Source: an uncultured Dehalococcoidia bacterium
Lineage (GTDB): Bacteria > Chloroflexota > Dehalococcoidia > Dehalococcoidales > UBA3254
Assembly: GCA_903890885.1 (NCBI GenBank)
Contig: CAITCX010000271.1
Coordinates: 1 to 7,938, forward strand
Reading direction: 5' to 3'
Length of the DNA: 7,938 nt
Shown: positions 1 through 6,435 of the stretch, one piece after another
Layout: every line of letters starts with the position of its first letter
Numbering within the stretch: the first letter of the stretch is position 1
Translations under genes and position numbers: made by a program
Notes under the pieces: model-generated
The model's database searches: none
Told to the model about the DNA's origin: nothing
What the model saw: only the letters and a program-made list of their open reading frames with translations

Positions 1-3
1 GCC

Positions 4-894
4 ATGAGGAATTTTGAGTATTATTCTCCAGTTACTTTAAAAGCAGGTTTGACGTTGCTGGCCCATTATGGCGAACAGGTTAAAGTGCTGGCCGGCGGCA
101 CGGATCTGATCGTGCAGATGAAAGCCGGTAAAGTGAGGCCCGCAGCTTTAATCGATGTAAAAAAAATAGCTGAATTGAATCGTCTTGAGTGGAACAGCCA
201 GGATAACCTGTTTATCGGAGCGGCTGTACCCTTGAGTCGCGTGGCGGCCTGGCCGGAATTGAAAACCCAATTCAGATTGCTTTATGACGCTTGCGCGATG
301 ATAGGTTCTTTTCAATTGAGAAATCGCGGCACAGTGGGCGGCAACATCTGTAACGCCGCGCCTTCTGCCGATTCTATCCCGCCGCTTTTATGTTTGGGGG
401 CCAAAGCGCAGATTGCCTCAAGTGTTAATATGCGGAAGGTCCCGCTGGAGGATTTCTTCATTGGGCCGGGTAAGACTATCCTGACGCCTACAGAGCTTCT
501 AATAGGGATTGAAGTTCCGGCACCTTCAGTCAGATCGGCGGGAGCATATTTGAGACATACTCCCCGTGTGGATATGGATATGGCCGTGGCAGGAGCGGCA
601 GTTTTCCTGACACTAGAAGATGAAACAAGTGTCTGTAAGGAGGCCAGGATCGCCCTCGGAGCGGTGGCTCCCAAAGCTATCCGTGTTCCATTAGCCGAAG
701 CCTTCTTGATTGGTAAGGTCCTTACCAATCAAACGATTTCAGAAGCAGCGGCTATAGCCGCAGAAACTGCCAAACCGATTTTCGACGTGCGGGGGTCGGC
801 TGAATATCGTAAAGAGCTGGTTGAAGTTTTGACAAGCCGGGCTTTAAAGCAAGCATGGGATACTCTACAGAAAAATGCCAGGGAAGAAATATGA
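4..894 (+). CDS. Molybdenum hydroxylase FAD-binding subunit (CoxM/XdhB-like)
   Basis: Medium subunit of a xanthine dehydrogenase-family enzyme. It holds FAD, takes electrons from the iron-sulfur subunit and passes them to NAD+ or another acceptor. The 296-residue protein has the family's usual length. The FAD-binding motifs are visible: VLAGGTDL at residues 28-35 and TVGGNICNAAPSAD at 110-123. The C-terminal CO dehydrogenase flavoprotein domain is seen in the RVDMDMAVAGAAV stretch (188-200) and in DVRGSAEYRKEL (261-272), which is typical of this subunit's end. The ATG at position 4 gives the usual N-terminus for the family (MRNFEYYSPVTL), so the gene is probably complete, although its ribosome binding site and promoter lie outside the window. 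The stop codon overlaps the start of the next gene in an ATGA, which indicates translational coupling. The substrate of the complex is unknown. Family assignment is firm; a specific name such as xdhB or coxM is not justified. Confidence 0.93.
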   Translation: MRNFEYYSPVTLKAGLTLLAHYGEQVKVLAGGTDLIVQMKAGKVRPAALIDVKKIAELNRLEWNSQDNLFIGAAVPLSRVAAWPELKTQFRLLYDACAMIGSFQLRNRGTVGGNICNAAPSADSIPPLLCLGAKAQIASSVNMRKVPLEDFFIGPGKTILTPTELLIGIEVPAPSVRSAGAYLRHTPRVDMDMAVAGAAVFLTLEDETSVCKEARIALGAVAPKAIRVPLAEAFLIGKVLTNQTISEAAAIAAETAKPIFDVRGSAEYRKELVEVLTSRALKQAWDTLQKNAREEI

Positions 895-1364
895 AAAAAC
901 AAATCATTCTTACAGTTAACGGGCACGAACGGTCGGTTTTGGTTGAACCGCGCCAGACTCTACTAGATGTTTTGCGATATGATTTACGATTGACCGGGAC
1001 TAAGGAAGGCTGCGGCGACGGCAACTGCGGAAGCTGCACGATTCTGATGGACGGGCAGGCCGTAAATTCCTGCCTGGTGTTGGCGGTAGAAGCTGACGGG
1101 CACAATATTCTCACGATTGAAGGCCTGGTTCAGGACGGCGAACTGCATCCGCTGCAGAAAGCATTTATCGAAGAAGGAGCGGTGCAGTGTGGATTCTGTA
1201 CTCCCGGGATGATTATGAATGCCAAGGCTATTCTGGATATCAATCCTCATCCCACTGAGGAACAGGTCAGGCTGGCAATCGCCGGAAATCTGTGCCGCTG
1301 CACAGGTTACGACAAAATTGTGCGGGCCATCTTAAAAGTGGCGGCTGCCAGCAAGGACGGTTAA
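891..1364 (+). CDS. Molybdenum hydroxylase [2Fe-2S] subunit (CoxS/XdhC-like)
   Basis: Small iron-sulfur subunit carrying electrons from the Mo centre to FAD. It has 157 residues, normal for the family. The N-terminal plant-ferredoxin-type domain has cluster cysteines C41, C46, C49 and C61 in the pattern CGDGNCGSC then C. The C-terminal four-helix domain has C100, C103, C135 and C137 (QCGFCTPGM and GNLCRCTGY). All eight ligands are present. I chose the ATG at 891 because it overlaps the upstream stop (ATGA), has AGGGAAG at 880-886, and gives the typical start MKKQIILTVNG. An in-frame ATG at 855 lies inside the upstream gene and would add 12 residues unlike the family. The next gene begins one base after this stop, so the three subunits are almost certainly one transcript. 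Confidence 0.95.
   Translation: MKKQIILTVNGHERSVLVEPRQTLLDVLRYDLRLTGTKEGCGDGNCGSCTILMDGQAVNSCLVLAVEADGHNILTIEGLVQDGELHPLQKAFIEEGAVQCGFCTPGMIMNAKAILDINPHPTEEQVRLAIAGNLCRCTGYDKIVRAILKVAAASKDG
1353..1357 (+). promoter_or_regulatory. Ribosome binding site of the Mo subunit gene
   Basis: AAGGA lies 8 bases before the ATG at 1366 and inside the last codons of the [2Fe-2S] subunit gene. It supports this start and coupled translation. Confidence 0.65.
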
Positions 1365-1365
1365 A

Positions 1366-3684
1366 ATGAAAGATTATTCGGTTTTAAGAACGAGTGTTCC
1401 CAGGGTAGACGCTCTGGATAAAGTGACTGGCAGAGCCCAGTTCAGTGCTGATATTATTTTAGCGGACATGCTTTTTGCCAGGGTACTGCGCAGTCCGTTC
1501 CCCCATGCCCGGATCAAGCGCCTGGATACGAGTAAAGCTAAAGCGCTAGCCGGCGTTAGAGCCGTTGTAACTGCCTCTGATGTTCCAGGTTTGCAGAATA
1601 ACAGGGGAGAAGTTATTTCACCCATGCTGCCGACCCTGGCTAAAGACCGGGTGATTTTTGAAGGTCAGCCGGTTGCCGCATTAGCGGCTGAGACTACCTT
1701 TATAGCGGAGGAAGCTCTGGCGTTAATCGAAGTTGAATATGAGCCCCTGCCGTATGTCCTGGATGTCCTGGAGGCAATGAAACCGGATGCTCCACTGGTT
1801 TATACTACCGTATTTAATAAAAATGTCCCTGGTAAAGAAAATACACCTACTAACGTCTTTATTTCATGGGAAACTGCGCGGGGAGACAGCGGGGCTGCTT
1901 TCAAAGAAGCAGACGTGGTTTTGGAAAATACCTATCGCACTCAGACTGTACACCAGGGCCATTTAGAGCCACGGGCAGCAGTGGTAGATATTGATCTGAA
2001 TGGCAAACTTACTGTCTGGACAGATAATCAGGGCATTTTCCAAGTTCGTGAACTGATTGCTGAATATATAAAACTGCCTTTAAACAAGATCAAAGTCATG
2101 CCAGTTGAGGTTGGGGGGGCCTTTGGCGGAAAAGAGCACCAGCAACTTGCTCCGCTGGCAGCTTTATTAGCGTTAAAAAGCAGGCGGCCGGTCAAATTGG
2201 TGATGACCCGTGAAGAGGTTTTTAAAGCTACCCGTCCGGGCGCTGCCGCGGTTATTAAAGTAAAGATGGGGGCTAAAAAGGACGGGCGTCTGACGGCTAT
2301 TCAGGCCGATATGATTTATGATTACGGGGCATCTACCGGGATGCCGGGAATGGGCGCAATGCATTTTGGTTTCAATACTGGTATAAGCCTTTACAATGTG
2401 CCTAATCTGAAAATTAATTGTTATGATGTGACGACTCATAAAGCCCCTTCAGGCCCTTATCGAGCGCCTACGGCCGGGCAGATTGCCTTTGCGGTGGAAT
2501 CGCAAATAGATCAGATGGCTCAGGCCACAGGCATGGATCCACTGGAATTCCGATACAAAAATGCCGCCATAGAAGGCGATCCGATGGTAAACGGCCAGCC
2601 TTTCGGCAAGATAGGTTTCAAACAGACTATTCAGCGAATGCAAAAATACCTGGCTGAACACCCTGCGCCTGTGGGCAAAAACCGAGGCCGAGGGGTAGCC
2701 GCGGGATTATGGGTTACCGGTATCGGGGGTTCAGCCGCCCATGTTAATATCAATGCAGATGGCACAGTAGCAGTGGTGGTAGGGTCAACCGATATAAGCG
2801 GCACCCGCACCGCGCTGGCTCAGATAGCGGCTGAAGAATTAGGGATTCCGTATTCCGATATCACCATTGTTGCCGGAGACACCGAAACGGCAGCGTATTC
2901 TATCATTTCAGCCGGCAGCATGACCACCCGTTCAATGGGCAAGGCGGTGTCCAGAGCGTGCCGAGACGCTGTAGATCAGCTATGCAGGAAGGCTGCGCAA
3001 AGGTTAAGAATGAACGTCGAGGATCTTGAGTATGGAAAGGGCAAGGTGCAGGTCAAAGGCCAGGGGGATAGATTTATGACGATTGCCGATCTGGCCCGCG
3101 ACGGGCCTGGCGGCGGTGGCCCTGGAGGAGATGGCCCCGGTGGAAGGCGGCCTGAAAGAGGAGCGCCTGGTGGAGGTGGTCCTGGAGGCGGTATAGGCCC
3201 TATAACGGGACGCGGAGCTGGAGATTCCAGGGGAGAAGCCACCCCGGTTTTCACTGTTCAAGCGGCGGATATTATGGTTGACAAGGAAACCGGCAAAATA
3301 AAAATCCTGGACTTTGTGGCGGCCCAGGATACGGGTGTGGCGGTTAATCCCCGGATACTGGAAGGACAGATGCAGGGAGCGGTCGCGCAGGGCATAGGAT
3401 GGGCGGTTACTGAGGGATATTATTATCAAGATGGATTGATAAAAAATTCCACGTTTCTGGATTACCGGATGCCCACGGCGGCGGATTTACCTTATATCCA
3501 GACCTTACTGGTTGAGGAGGAGTCAGGCAGCGAACCGTTCGGTATTCGTGGGGCGGGCGAACCGTCGATAGTGCCGACTCTTGGAACGATGGCTAATGCC
3601 GTCTTTCAGGCAGCAGGCGTACGGATGACAGCCACCCCCATGACTCCAGAGGCCGTGTTAAAGGAGATCAAAGGCAATTTTTAG
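1366..3684 (+). CDS. Molybdenum hydroxylase large subunit, molybdopterin-binding (CoxL/XdhA-like)
   Basis: Catalytic subunit of the three-gene hydroxylase, 772 residues. It would bind a molybdopterin (probably cytosine dinucleotide) cofactor and hydroxylate a substrate with water-derived oxygen. The N-terminal a/b hammerhead domain spans about residues 18-130. Cofactor and active-site motifs follow: GGAFGGKE (250-257), GPYRAPTAGQ (363-372), a GSTDISGTRTALAQIAAE segment (473-490), QDTGVAVNPRILEGQMQG (654-671), and GIRGAGEPS (726-734) with Glu732 at the position of the catalytic Glu (bovine xanthine oxidase Glu1261). Glu257 and Arg366 sit where bovine Glu802 and Arg880 contact purine. This is compatible with a purine substrate but does not prove it. 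The motif set resembles a broad 'xanthine dehydrogenase family' group of uncertain substrate; it lacks the AYRCSFR loop of form I CO dehydrogenase. A Gly/Pro-rich stretch at about residues 580-611 looks inserted. AAGGA at 1353-1357 is the ribosome binding site. Confidence 0.93.
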   Translation: MKDYSVLRTSVPRVDALDKVTGRAQFSADIILADMLFARVLRSPFPHARIKRLDTSKAKALAGVRAVVTASDVPGLQNNRGEVISPMLPTLAKDRVIFEGQPVAALAAETTFIAEEALALIEVEYEPLPYVLDVLEAMKPDAPLVYTTVFNKNVPGKENTPTNVFISWETARGDSGAAFKEADVVLENTYRTQTVHQGHLEPRAAVVDIDLNGKLTVWTDNQGIFQVRELIAEYIKLPLNKIKVMPVEVGGAFGGKEHQQLAPLAALLALKSRRPVKLVMTREEVFKATRPGAAAVIKVKMGAKKDGRLTAIQADMIYDYGASTGMPGMGAMHFGFNTGISLYNVPNLKINCYDVTTHKAPSGPYRAPTAGQIAFAVESQIDQMAQATGMDPLEFRYKNAAIEGDPMVNGQPFGKIGFKQTIQRMQKYLAEHPAPVGKNRGRGVAAGLWVTGIGGSAAHVNINADGTVAVVVGSTDISGTRTALAQIAAEELGIPYSDITIVAGDTETAAYSIISAGSMTTRSMGKAVSRACRDAVDQLCRKAAQRLRMNVEDLEYGKGKVQVKGQGDRFMTIADLARDGPGGGGPGGDGPGGRRPERGAPGGGGPGGGIGPITGRGAGDSRGEATPVFTVQAADIMVDKETGKIKILDFVAAQDTGVAVNPRILEGQMQGAVAQGIGWAVTEGYYYQDGLIKNSTFLDYRMPTAADLPYIQTLLVEEESGSEPFGIRGAGEPSIVPTLGTMANAVFQAAGVRMTATPMTPEAVLKEIKGNF
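3103..3198 (+). repeat. Gly/Pro-rich low-complexity coding stretch in the Mo subunit
   Basis: Residues 580-611 of the large subunit are built from imperfect GPGG/GGPGG units with a charged interruption (RRPERGA, 594-600). Glycine codons vary (GGG, GGC, GGT, GGA) and proline uses CCT and CCC, so the DNA repeat is degenerate and not a fresh slippage tract. It sits just before GPITGRG (611-617). In relatives, as recalled from the family, a short GGPI(V/T)GR segment occurs here without the repeat, so about 30 residues appear to have been added in a loop. Confidence 0.8.
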
Positions 3685-3721
3685 GGCTGTATATTTATCG
3701 CTTTACTAAGCATGAAAACTA

Positions 3722-4729
3722 TTACTTGATGATTACCCGGGTATCACCGGACTGTCGAATGACCTGACCGATGACCCTGGCCCCAGGTATAGACTGCAAC
3801 ATCTTGTCTACATGGATTTTTGAGCAGACCAACGTCATGCCTATGCCCATATTAAAGACGTGATACATCTCATTTTCTTCAACATTGCCCGCTTTCTGGA
3901 TGATGCGGAAAAGGGGTGGGATTACCCATGAGGTACTGTCTAACTGAGCGGTGAAACCCTCGGGCAAAGAGCGCGGGATATTCTTATAGAAGCTACCTCC
4001 AGTGATATGAGCCAGGCCTTTAATAGAAGGCTGGAGGGGTTTAAGTGTTTTATAGTAGCAGCGGTGAGGTTCCAGCAGAGCTTCGCCCAGGGTACGACCC
4101 AGTTCCAGATAGCCGGTATTGAGGGTTTTTACGTCTGGAAATATTTTGCGTACCAGGGAATAGCCGTTGGTGTGCAGTCCGCTAGAAGGCAACCCGATGA
4201 TTATATCGCCGATTTTGATATTGTCTCCCAGGATCATCTGGTCCTTTTCCACCACACCCACGATGAAGCCGACCAGATCATAATCATCATCCGCATAAAT
4301 ACCCGGCATTTCCGGGGTTTCGCCACCGATCAAGGCGCAACCCACTTCCCGGCAGGCGTCGGCCAGGCTTTTAATTATGATCTCAATGCGGCCCGGATTG
4401 AGTTTACCCGAAGCGATGTAGTCCTGGAAAAAAAGCGGGGCAGCCCCGCCGCAAAAAATATCGTTGACGCAGTGATTGACGATGTCAAAGCCGATAGTAT
4501 CATGTTTATTAAGAGCGATAGCAATTTTCATCTTGGTGCCCACTCCGTCGGTATGAGAGACCAGGACAGGTTGTTTATAACCTTTGAATTCATATAATCC
4601 GCCGAAGAAGCCGACACCCCTGAGCACTTCAGGTCCGAAGGAGGCCTGTGCATATTGAGCGATTTTCTTTTTCAAGGTCAATCCAGCCTGAATATCCACA
4701 CCGGCAGCGGCATAAGTCATCTTTTCCAT
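3722..4729 (-). CDS. purM: Phosphoribosylformylglycinamidine cyclo-ligase (AIR synthetase)
   Basis: Catalyses the ATP-dependent ring closure of FGAM to aminoimidazole ribonucleotide, the fifth step of de novo purine synthesis, in the cytoplasm. The 335-residue product is close to the usual length of about 345. Visible landmarks: TYAAAGVDIQAG (5-16), the nucleotide-binding SHTDGVGTKMKIA (58-70), GGETPEMPGIYADD (135-148), PSSGLHTNGYSLVRK (181-195), HITGGSFYKNIPR (241-253), and GNVEENEMYHVFNMGIGM (281-298). The ATG at 4729 is chosen because AGGAGA (4736-4741) lies 6 bases upstream; a TTG at 4750 is in frame but would place this ribosome binding site inside the gene. The gene follows purF by 86 bp in the same direction and is probably cotranscribed. 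One oddity is Ser246 where the family usually has the third Gly of HITGGG. Confidence 0.97.
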   Translation of the reverse strand: MEKMTYAAAGVDIQAGLTLKKKIAQYAQASFGPEVLRGVGFFGGLYEFKGYKQPVLVSHTDGVGTKMKIAIALNKHDTIGFDIVNHCVNDIFCGGAAPLFFQDYIASGKLNPGRIEIIIKSLADACREVGCALIGGETPEMPGIYADDDYDLVGFIVGVVEKDQMILGDNIKIGDIIIGLPSSGLHTNGYSLVRKIFPDVKTLNTGYLELGRTLGEALLEPHRCYYKTLKPLQPSIKGLAHITGGSFYKNIPRSLPEGFTAQLDSTSWVIPPLFRIIQKAGNVEENEMYHVFNMGIGMTLVCSKIHVDKMLQSIPGARVIGQVIRQSGDTRVIIK

Positions 4730-4735
4730 CGGCTT

Positions 4736-4741
4736 TCTCCT
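4736..4741 (-). promoter_or_regulatory. Ribosome binding site deciding the purM start
   Basis: AGGAGA on the minus strand, 6 bases before the ATG at 4729. It favours this ATG over the in-frame TTG at 4750. Confidence 0.8.
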
Positions 4742-4760
4742 AAGATCCAATTACCATAAA

Positions 4761-4790
4761 TTTATAGTTAATCAAAGGTAAACAGGTAAA
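4761..4790 (-). promoter_or_regulatory. Weak candidate internal promoter for purM
   Basis: On the minus strand, TTTACC (4785-4790), an 18 bp spacer and TATAAA (4761-4766) resemble a weak SigA promoter in the 86 bp purF-purM gap. The -35 matches only 4 of 6 consensus bases. The same stretch contains a short tandem repeat (plus strand AGGTAAAC then AGGTAAAA, 4776-4791). purM could be served entirely by the purF promoter, so this is tentative. Confidence 0.25.
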
Positions 4791-4815
4791 AACGTTTCAA
4801 GAGAGCTCCGGGTTG

Positions 4816-6198
4816 CTAAGTCGTTTCCAGTGCCAGTTTGTCCATCTGAAGCTGAACAGGAATCGGATAGTCGCCTGTGAAGCAGGCCATACAGAAGCTA
4901 TTCTTAGGGAGACCGACAGACTTGACCAGACCGTCAATGCTAATATATCCCAAAGAATCAGCACCGATGTATTCTCTGACACCTTCGACCGATTTCTGGG
5001 CAGCGATCAGTTCCCATCTGGACGCCATATCTACGCCGAAGAAGCAGGGGTGGCGTATTGGAGGAGCACAGACGCGCATGTGCACTTCTTTGGCCCCGGC
5101 CTTTCTCAGCAAGTTGATTACCTTGGGTGTGGTTGTGCCCCGGACAATGCTGTCGTCTACCAGTACAACACGTTTATTATTTAAAATATCGCGCAGGGGG
5201 TTAAATTTCATTTTAACACCCAGATCCCTCATACGCTGGTCAGGGGCGATAAAGGTGCGACCCACGTAACGGTTTTTGATAAGACCCTCACCTTGAGGAA
5301 TACCGGATTGGGTGGCGTAACCAATGCCGGCCACAGTGGCTGAGTCCGGGACGCCTACTACCAGATCGGCCTCCACCGGATATTCTTCCGCTAGCCTGGC
5401 ACCCATGGCCTGCCTGGCTGAGTAGACCAAGCGACCGTCAACGATACTGTCAGGACGGGCAAAATAAATATATTCAAAGATACAGGTGGCTTTTTTCTCA
5501 ATTGGCTCACGATAACTCCGGGTGCCTTTGGCATCGATGACCACGATTTCACCTGGTTCGATGTCGCGCACGAAGAGGGCGCCTATGTGATCGAGTGCGC
5601 AGCTTTCTGAAGCCACAACCCAGTATCCGTTAATCTTACCCAGGCAGAGCGGGCGTACACCCAGAGGATCCCGTACGGCGATCAACTGGTCTTTGGTCAG
5701 GATTACCAGGCAATAAGCTCCCTGAATACGGCGCATGGCATGGCGGATTTTCTCCGTATAGTCCGAGCCTGGTGCAGAATGAATAAGGTTGGCTATTACT
5801 TCTGAATCAGTAGTGCTGTTAAATGTATAGCCTTTTTCTGAGAGTTCTTTGTAGAGATGAGCGGAATTGACGATGTTACCGTTGTGGGCAACGGCCATAA
5901 GATTTTCTCCGGAACCTACCACGATAGGTTGGGCATTGCAGATACGGCTGGCGCCTGTAGTAGAATAGCGGTTATGACCTATGGCGATATTGCCGGTGAG
6001 TTGACTTAGAGACTCCTCATCGAATACCTGTGAGACCAGACCCATTCTGGCGAAAACCTGAATTTTCTTACCGTCGGAGGTAGCTATTCCGGCACTTTCC
6101 TGGCCGCGATGTTGAAGAGCGAATAGGGCGAAGAAGGTAATCCTGGCGACGTCTTCGCCTGGGGCATACACTCCGAAAATGCCACAAGCCTCTCGCAA
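4816..6198 (-). CDS. purF: Amidophosphoribosyltransferase (glutamine PRPP amidotransferase)
   Basis: First committed enzyme of purine synthesis: transfers glutamine amide nitrogen to PRPP, giving phosphoribosylamine. The 460-residue product has an N-terminal Ntn-type glutaminase domain, with nucleophile Cys5 in REACGIFG, HRGQESAGIA (30-39), GHNRYSTTG (74-82) and HNGNIVN (105-111). A C-terminal phosphoribosyltransferase domain carries the PRPP loop VVLVDDSIVRGTT (344-356). Four cysteines, C239, C385, C436 and C439 (CMAC), match the [4Fe-4S] ligands of the Bacillus subtilis enzyme, so this is the oxygen-sensitive, feedback-regulated type. The start is TTG at 6198 with a modest AGGCAGGG-like site upstream (6203-6210); no ATG lies in frame between the promoter and this codon. 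It would leave a leader of only four residues to be removed to expose Cys5, shorter than the 11 of B. subtilis, so the start is less certain than the gene. It heads a purF-purM transcript. Confidence 0.96.
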   Translation of the reverse strand: MREACGIFGVYAPGEDVARITFFALFALQHRGQESAGIATSDGKKIQVFARMGLVSQVFDEESLSQLTGNIAIGHNRYSTTGASRICNAQPIVVGSGENLMAVAHNGNIVNSAHLYKELSEKGYTFNSTTDSEVIANLIHSAPGSDYTEKIRHAMRRIQGAYCLVILTKDQLIAVRDPLGVRPLCLGKINGYWVVASESCALDHIGALFVRDIEPGEIVVIDAKGTRSYREPIEKKATCIFEYIYFARPDSIVDGRLVYSARQAMGARLAEEYPVEADLVVGVPDSATVAGIGYATQSGIPQGEGLIKNRYVGRTFIAPDQRMRDLGVKMKFNPLRDILNNKRVVLVDDSIVRGTTTPKVINLLRKAGAKEVHMRVCAPPIRHPCFFGVDMASRWELIAAQKSVEGVREYIGADSLGYISIDGLVKSVGLPKNSFCMACFTGDYPIPVQLQMDKLALETT

Positions 6199-6229
6199 TT
6201 TTCCCTGCCTAAATCGAGATTGTGAACAC

Positions 6230-6253
6230 AGACTATCAATCTTATTATAGTCT
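6230..6253. promoter_or_regulatory. Inverted repeat over the purF -10 region (candidate operator)
   Basis: AGACTAT (6230-6236) and ATAGTCT (6247-6253) form a perfect 7-bp inverted repeat separated by 10 bp. The centres of the arms are 17 bp apart. The right arm overlaps the -10 hexamer and the left arm covers the expected transcription start, a typical place for a dimeric repressor. It does not resemble the CGAAC-containing PurBox of B. subtilis PurR. No regulator can be named. Confidence 0.4.
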
Positions 6254-6272
6254 CTTGGGTATACGGGGTCAA
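6244..6272 (-). promoter_or_regulatory. Sigma-A type promoter of purF-purM
   Basis: On the minus strand, TTGACC (6267-6272, 5 of 6 consensus), an exact 17 bp spacer (6250-6266), and a perfect TATAAT (6244-6249). Transcription would start near 6237, leaving a leader of about 40 bases before the TTG at 6198. That is too short for a purine riboswitch aptamer. Confidence 0.85.
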
Positions 6273-6275
6273 TTT

Positions 6276-6406
6276 TTAGGGTTGAATTAAATAGGCTTTG
6301 AGCCAGTGGATAAGAGTATCCATTGCCAACTTGTTACGGCGCAGGTGGTGTACGCTGTCTTGGAATTTTAAAAAGCGTCTAACTTCAAATCCAGATCTCT
6401 GATCAT
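6276..6406 (-). pseudogene. Small frame-disrupted ORF between hisD and purF, unidentified
   Basis: On the minus strand an ATG at 6406 opens a 12-codon frame that stops at 6368, just after a run of five T (6370-6374). Reading back one base at this run joins it to a second frame that stays open to a TAA at 6276-6278. The joined product would be about 43 residues, rich in Leu, Lys, Arg and His, with stretches such as LKFQDSVHHLRRNK and DTLIHWLKAYL that look like helical protein. The second frame alone, open from 6410, has no start codon until TTG or ATG near its end. No clear ribosome binding site precedes the ATG. It may be the remnant of a gene, or chance. I do not recognise the family; a loose resemblance to an integrase N-terminal helical domain is not strong enough to name it. 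Confidence 0.2.
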
Positions 6407-6435
6407 GTTTCTAATTTAACACAGGAAAGGGTTTT

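Noticed and set aside
855..890. Earlier in-frame ATG (855) for the [2Fe-2S] subunit.
   Set aside because: It lies within the FAD subunit gene, adds residues unlike the family, and the ATG at 891 has a ribosome binding site, ATGA coupling and the expected N-terminus.
3103..3225. Gly/Pro-rich tract as a collagen-like domain or a recent microsatellite.
   Set aside because: It lacks a regular G-X-Y triplet pattern, and its codons are too varied for recent slippage of one repeat unit.
2976..3429. Minus-strand open frames opposite the Gly/Pro-rich part of the Mo subunit, one with a Pro-rich product.
   Set aside because: The Pro richness is the complement of the glycine codons in the insert; no independent coding evidence.
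1..3684. CO dehydrogenase (form I cox operon).
   Set aside because: Gene order M-S-L fits, but the large subunit lacks the AYRCSFR active-site loop, reading GPYRAPTAGQ instead.
4007..4597. Long plus-strand open frame of 196 codons opposite purM.
   Set aside because: It is the antisense of a clearly conserved purM gene, has no family-like motifs and no ribosome binding site of note.
4813..5269. Plus-strand open frames opposite purF (4813-5184 and 4877-5269).
   Set aside because: They are shadows of the strongly conserved purF coding sequence on the other strand.
6199..6243. Guanine riboswitch or other structured leader before purF.
   Set aside because: The predicted leader is only about 40 bases, too short for a purine aptamer plus expression platform, and no conserved aptamer core is seen.
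6307..6322. Perfect 6-bp inverted repeat TGGATA-AGAG-TATCCA in the hisD-purF gap, considered as a hisD terminator.
   Set aside because: The stem is short and AT-rich and no T tract follows on the minus strand, so terminator function is not supported.
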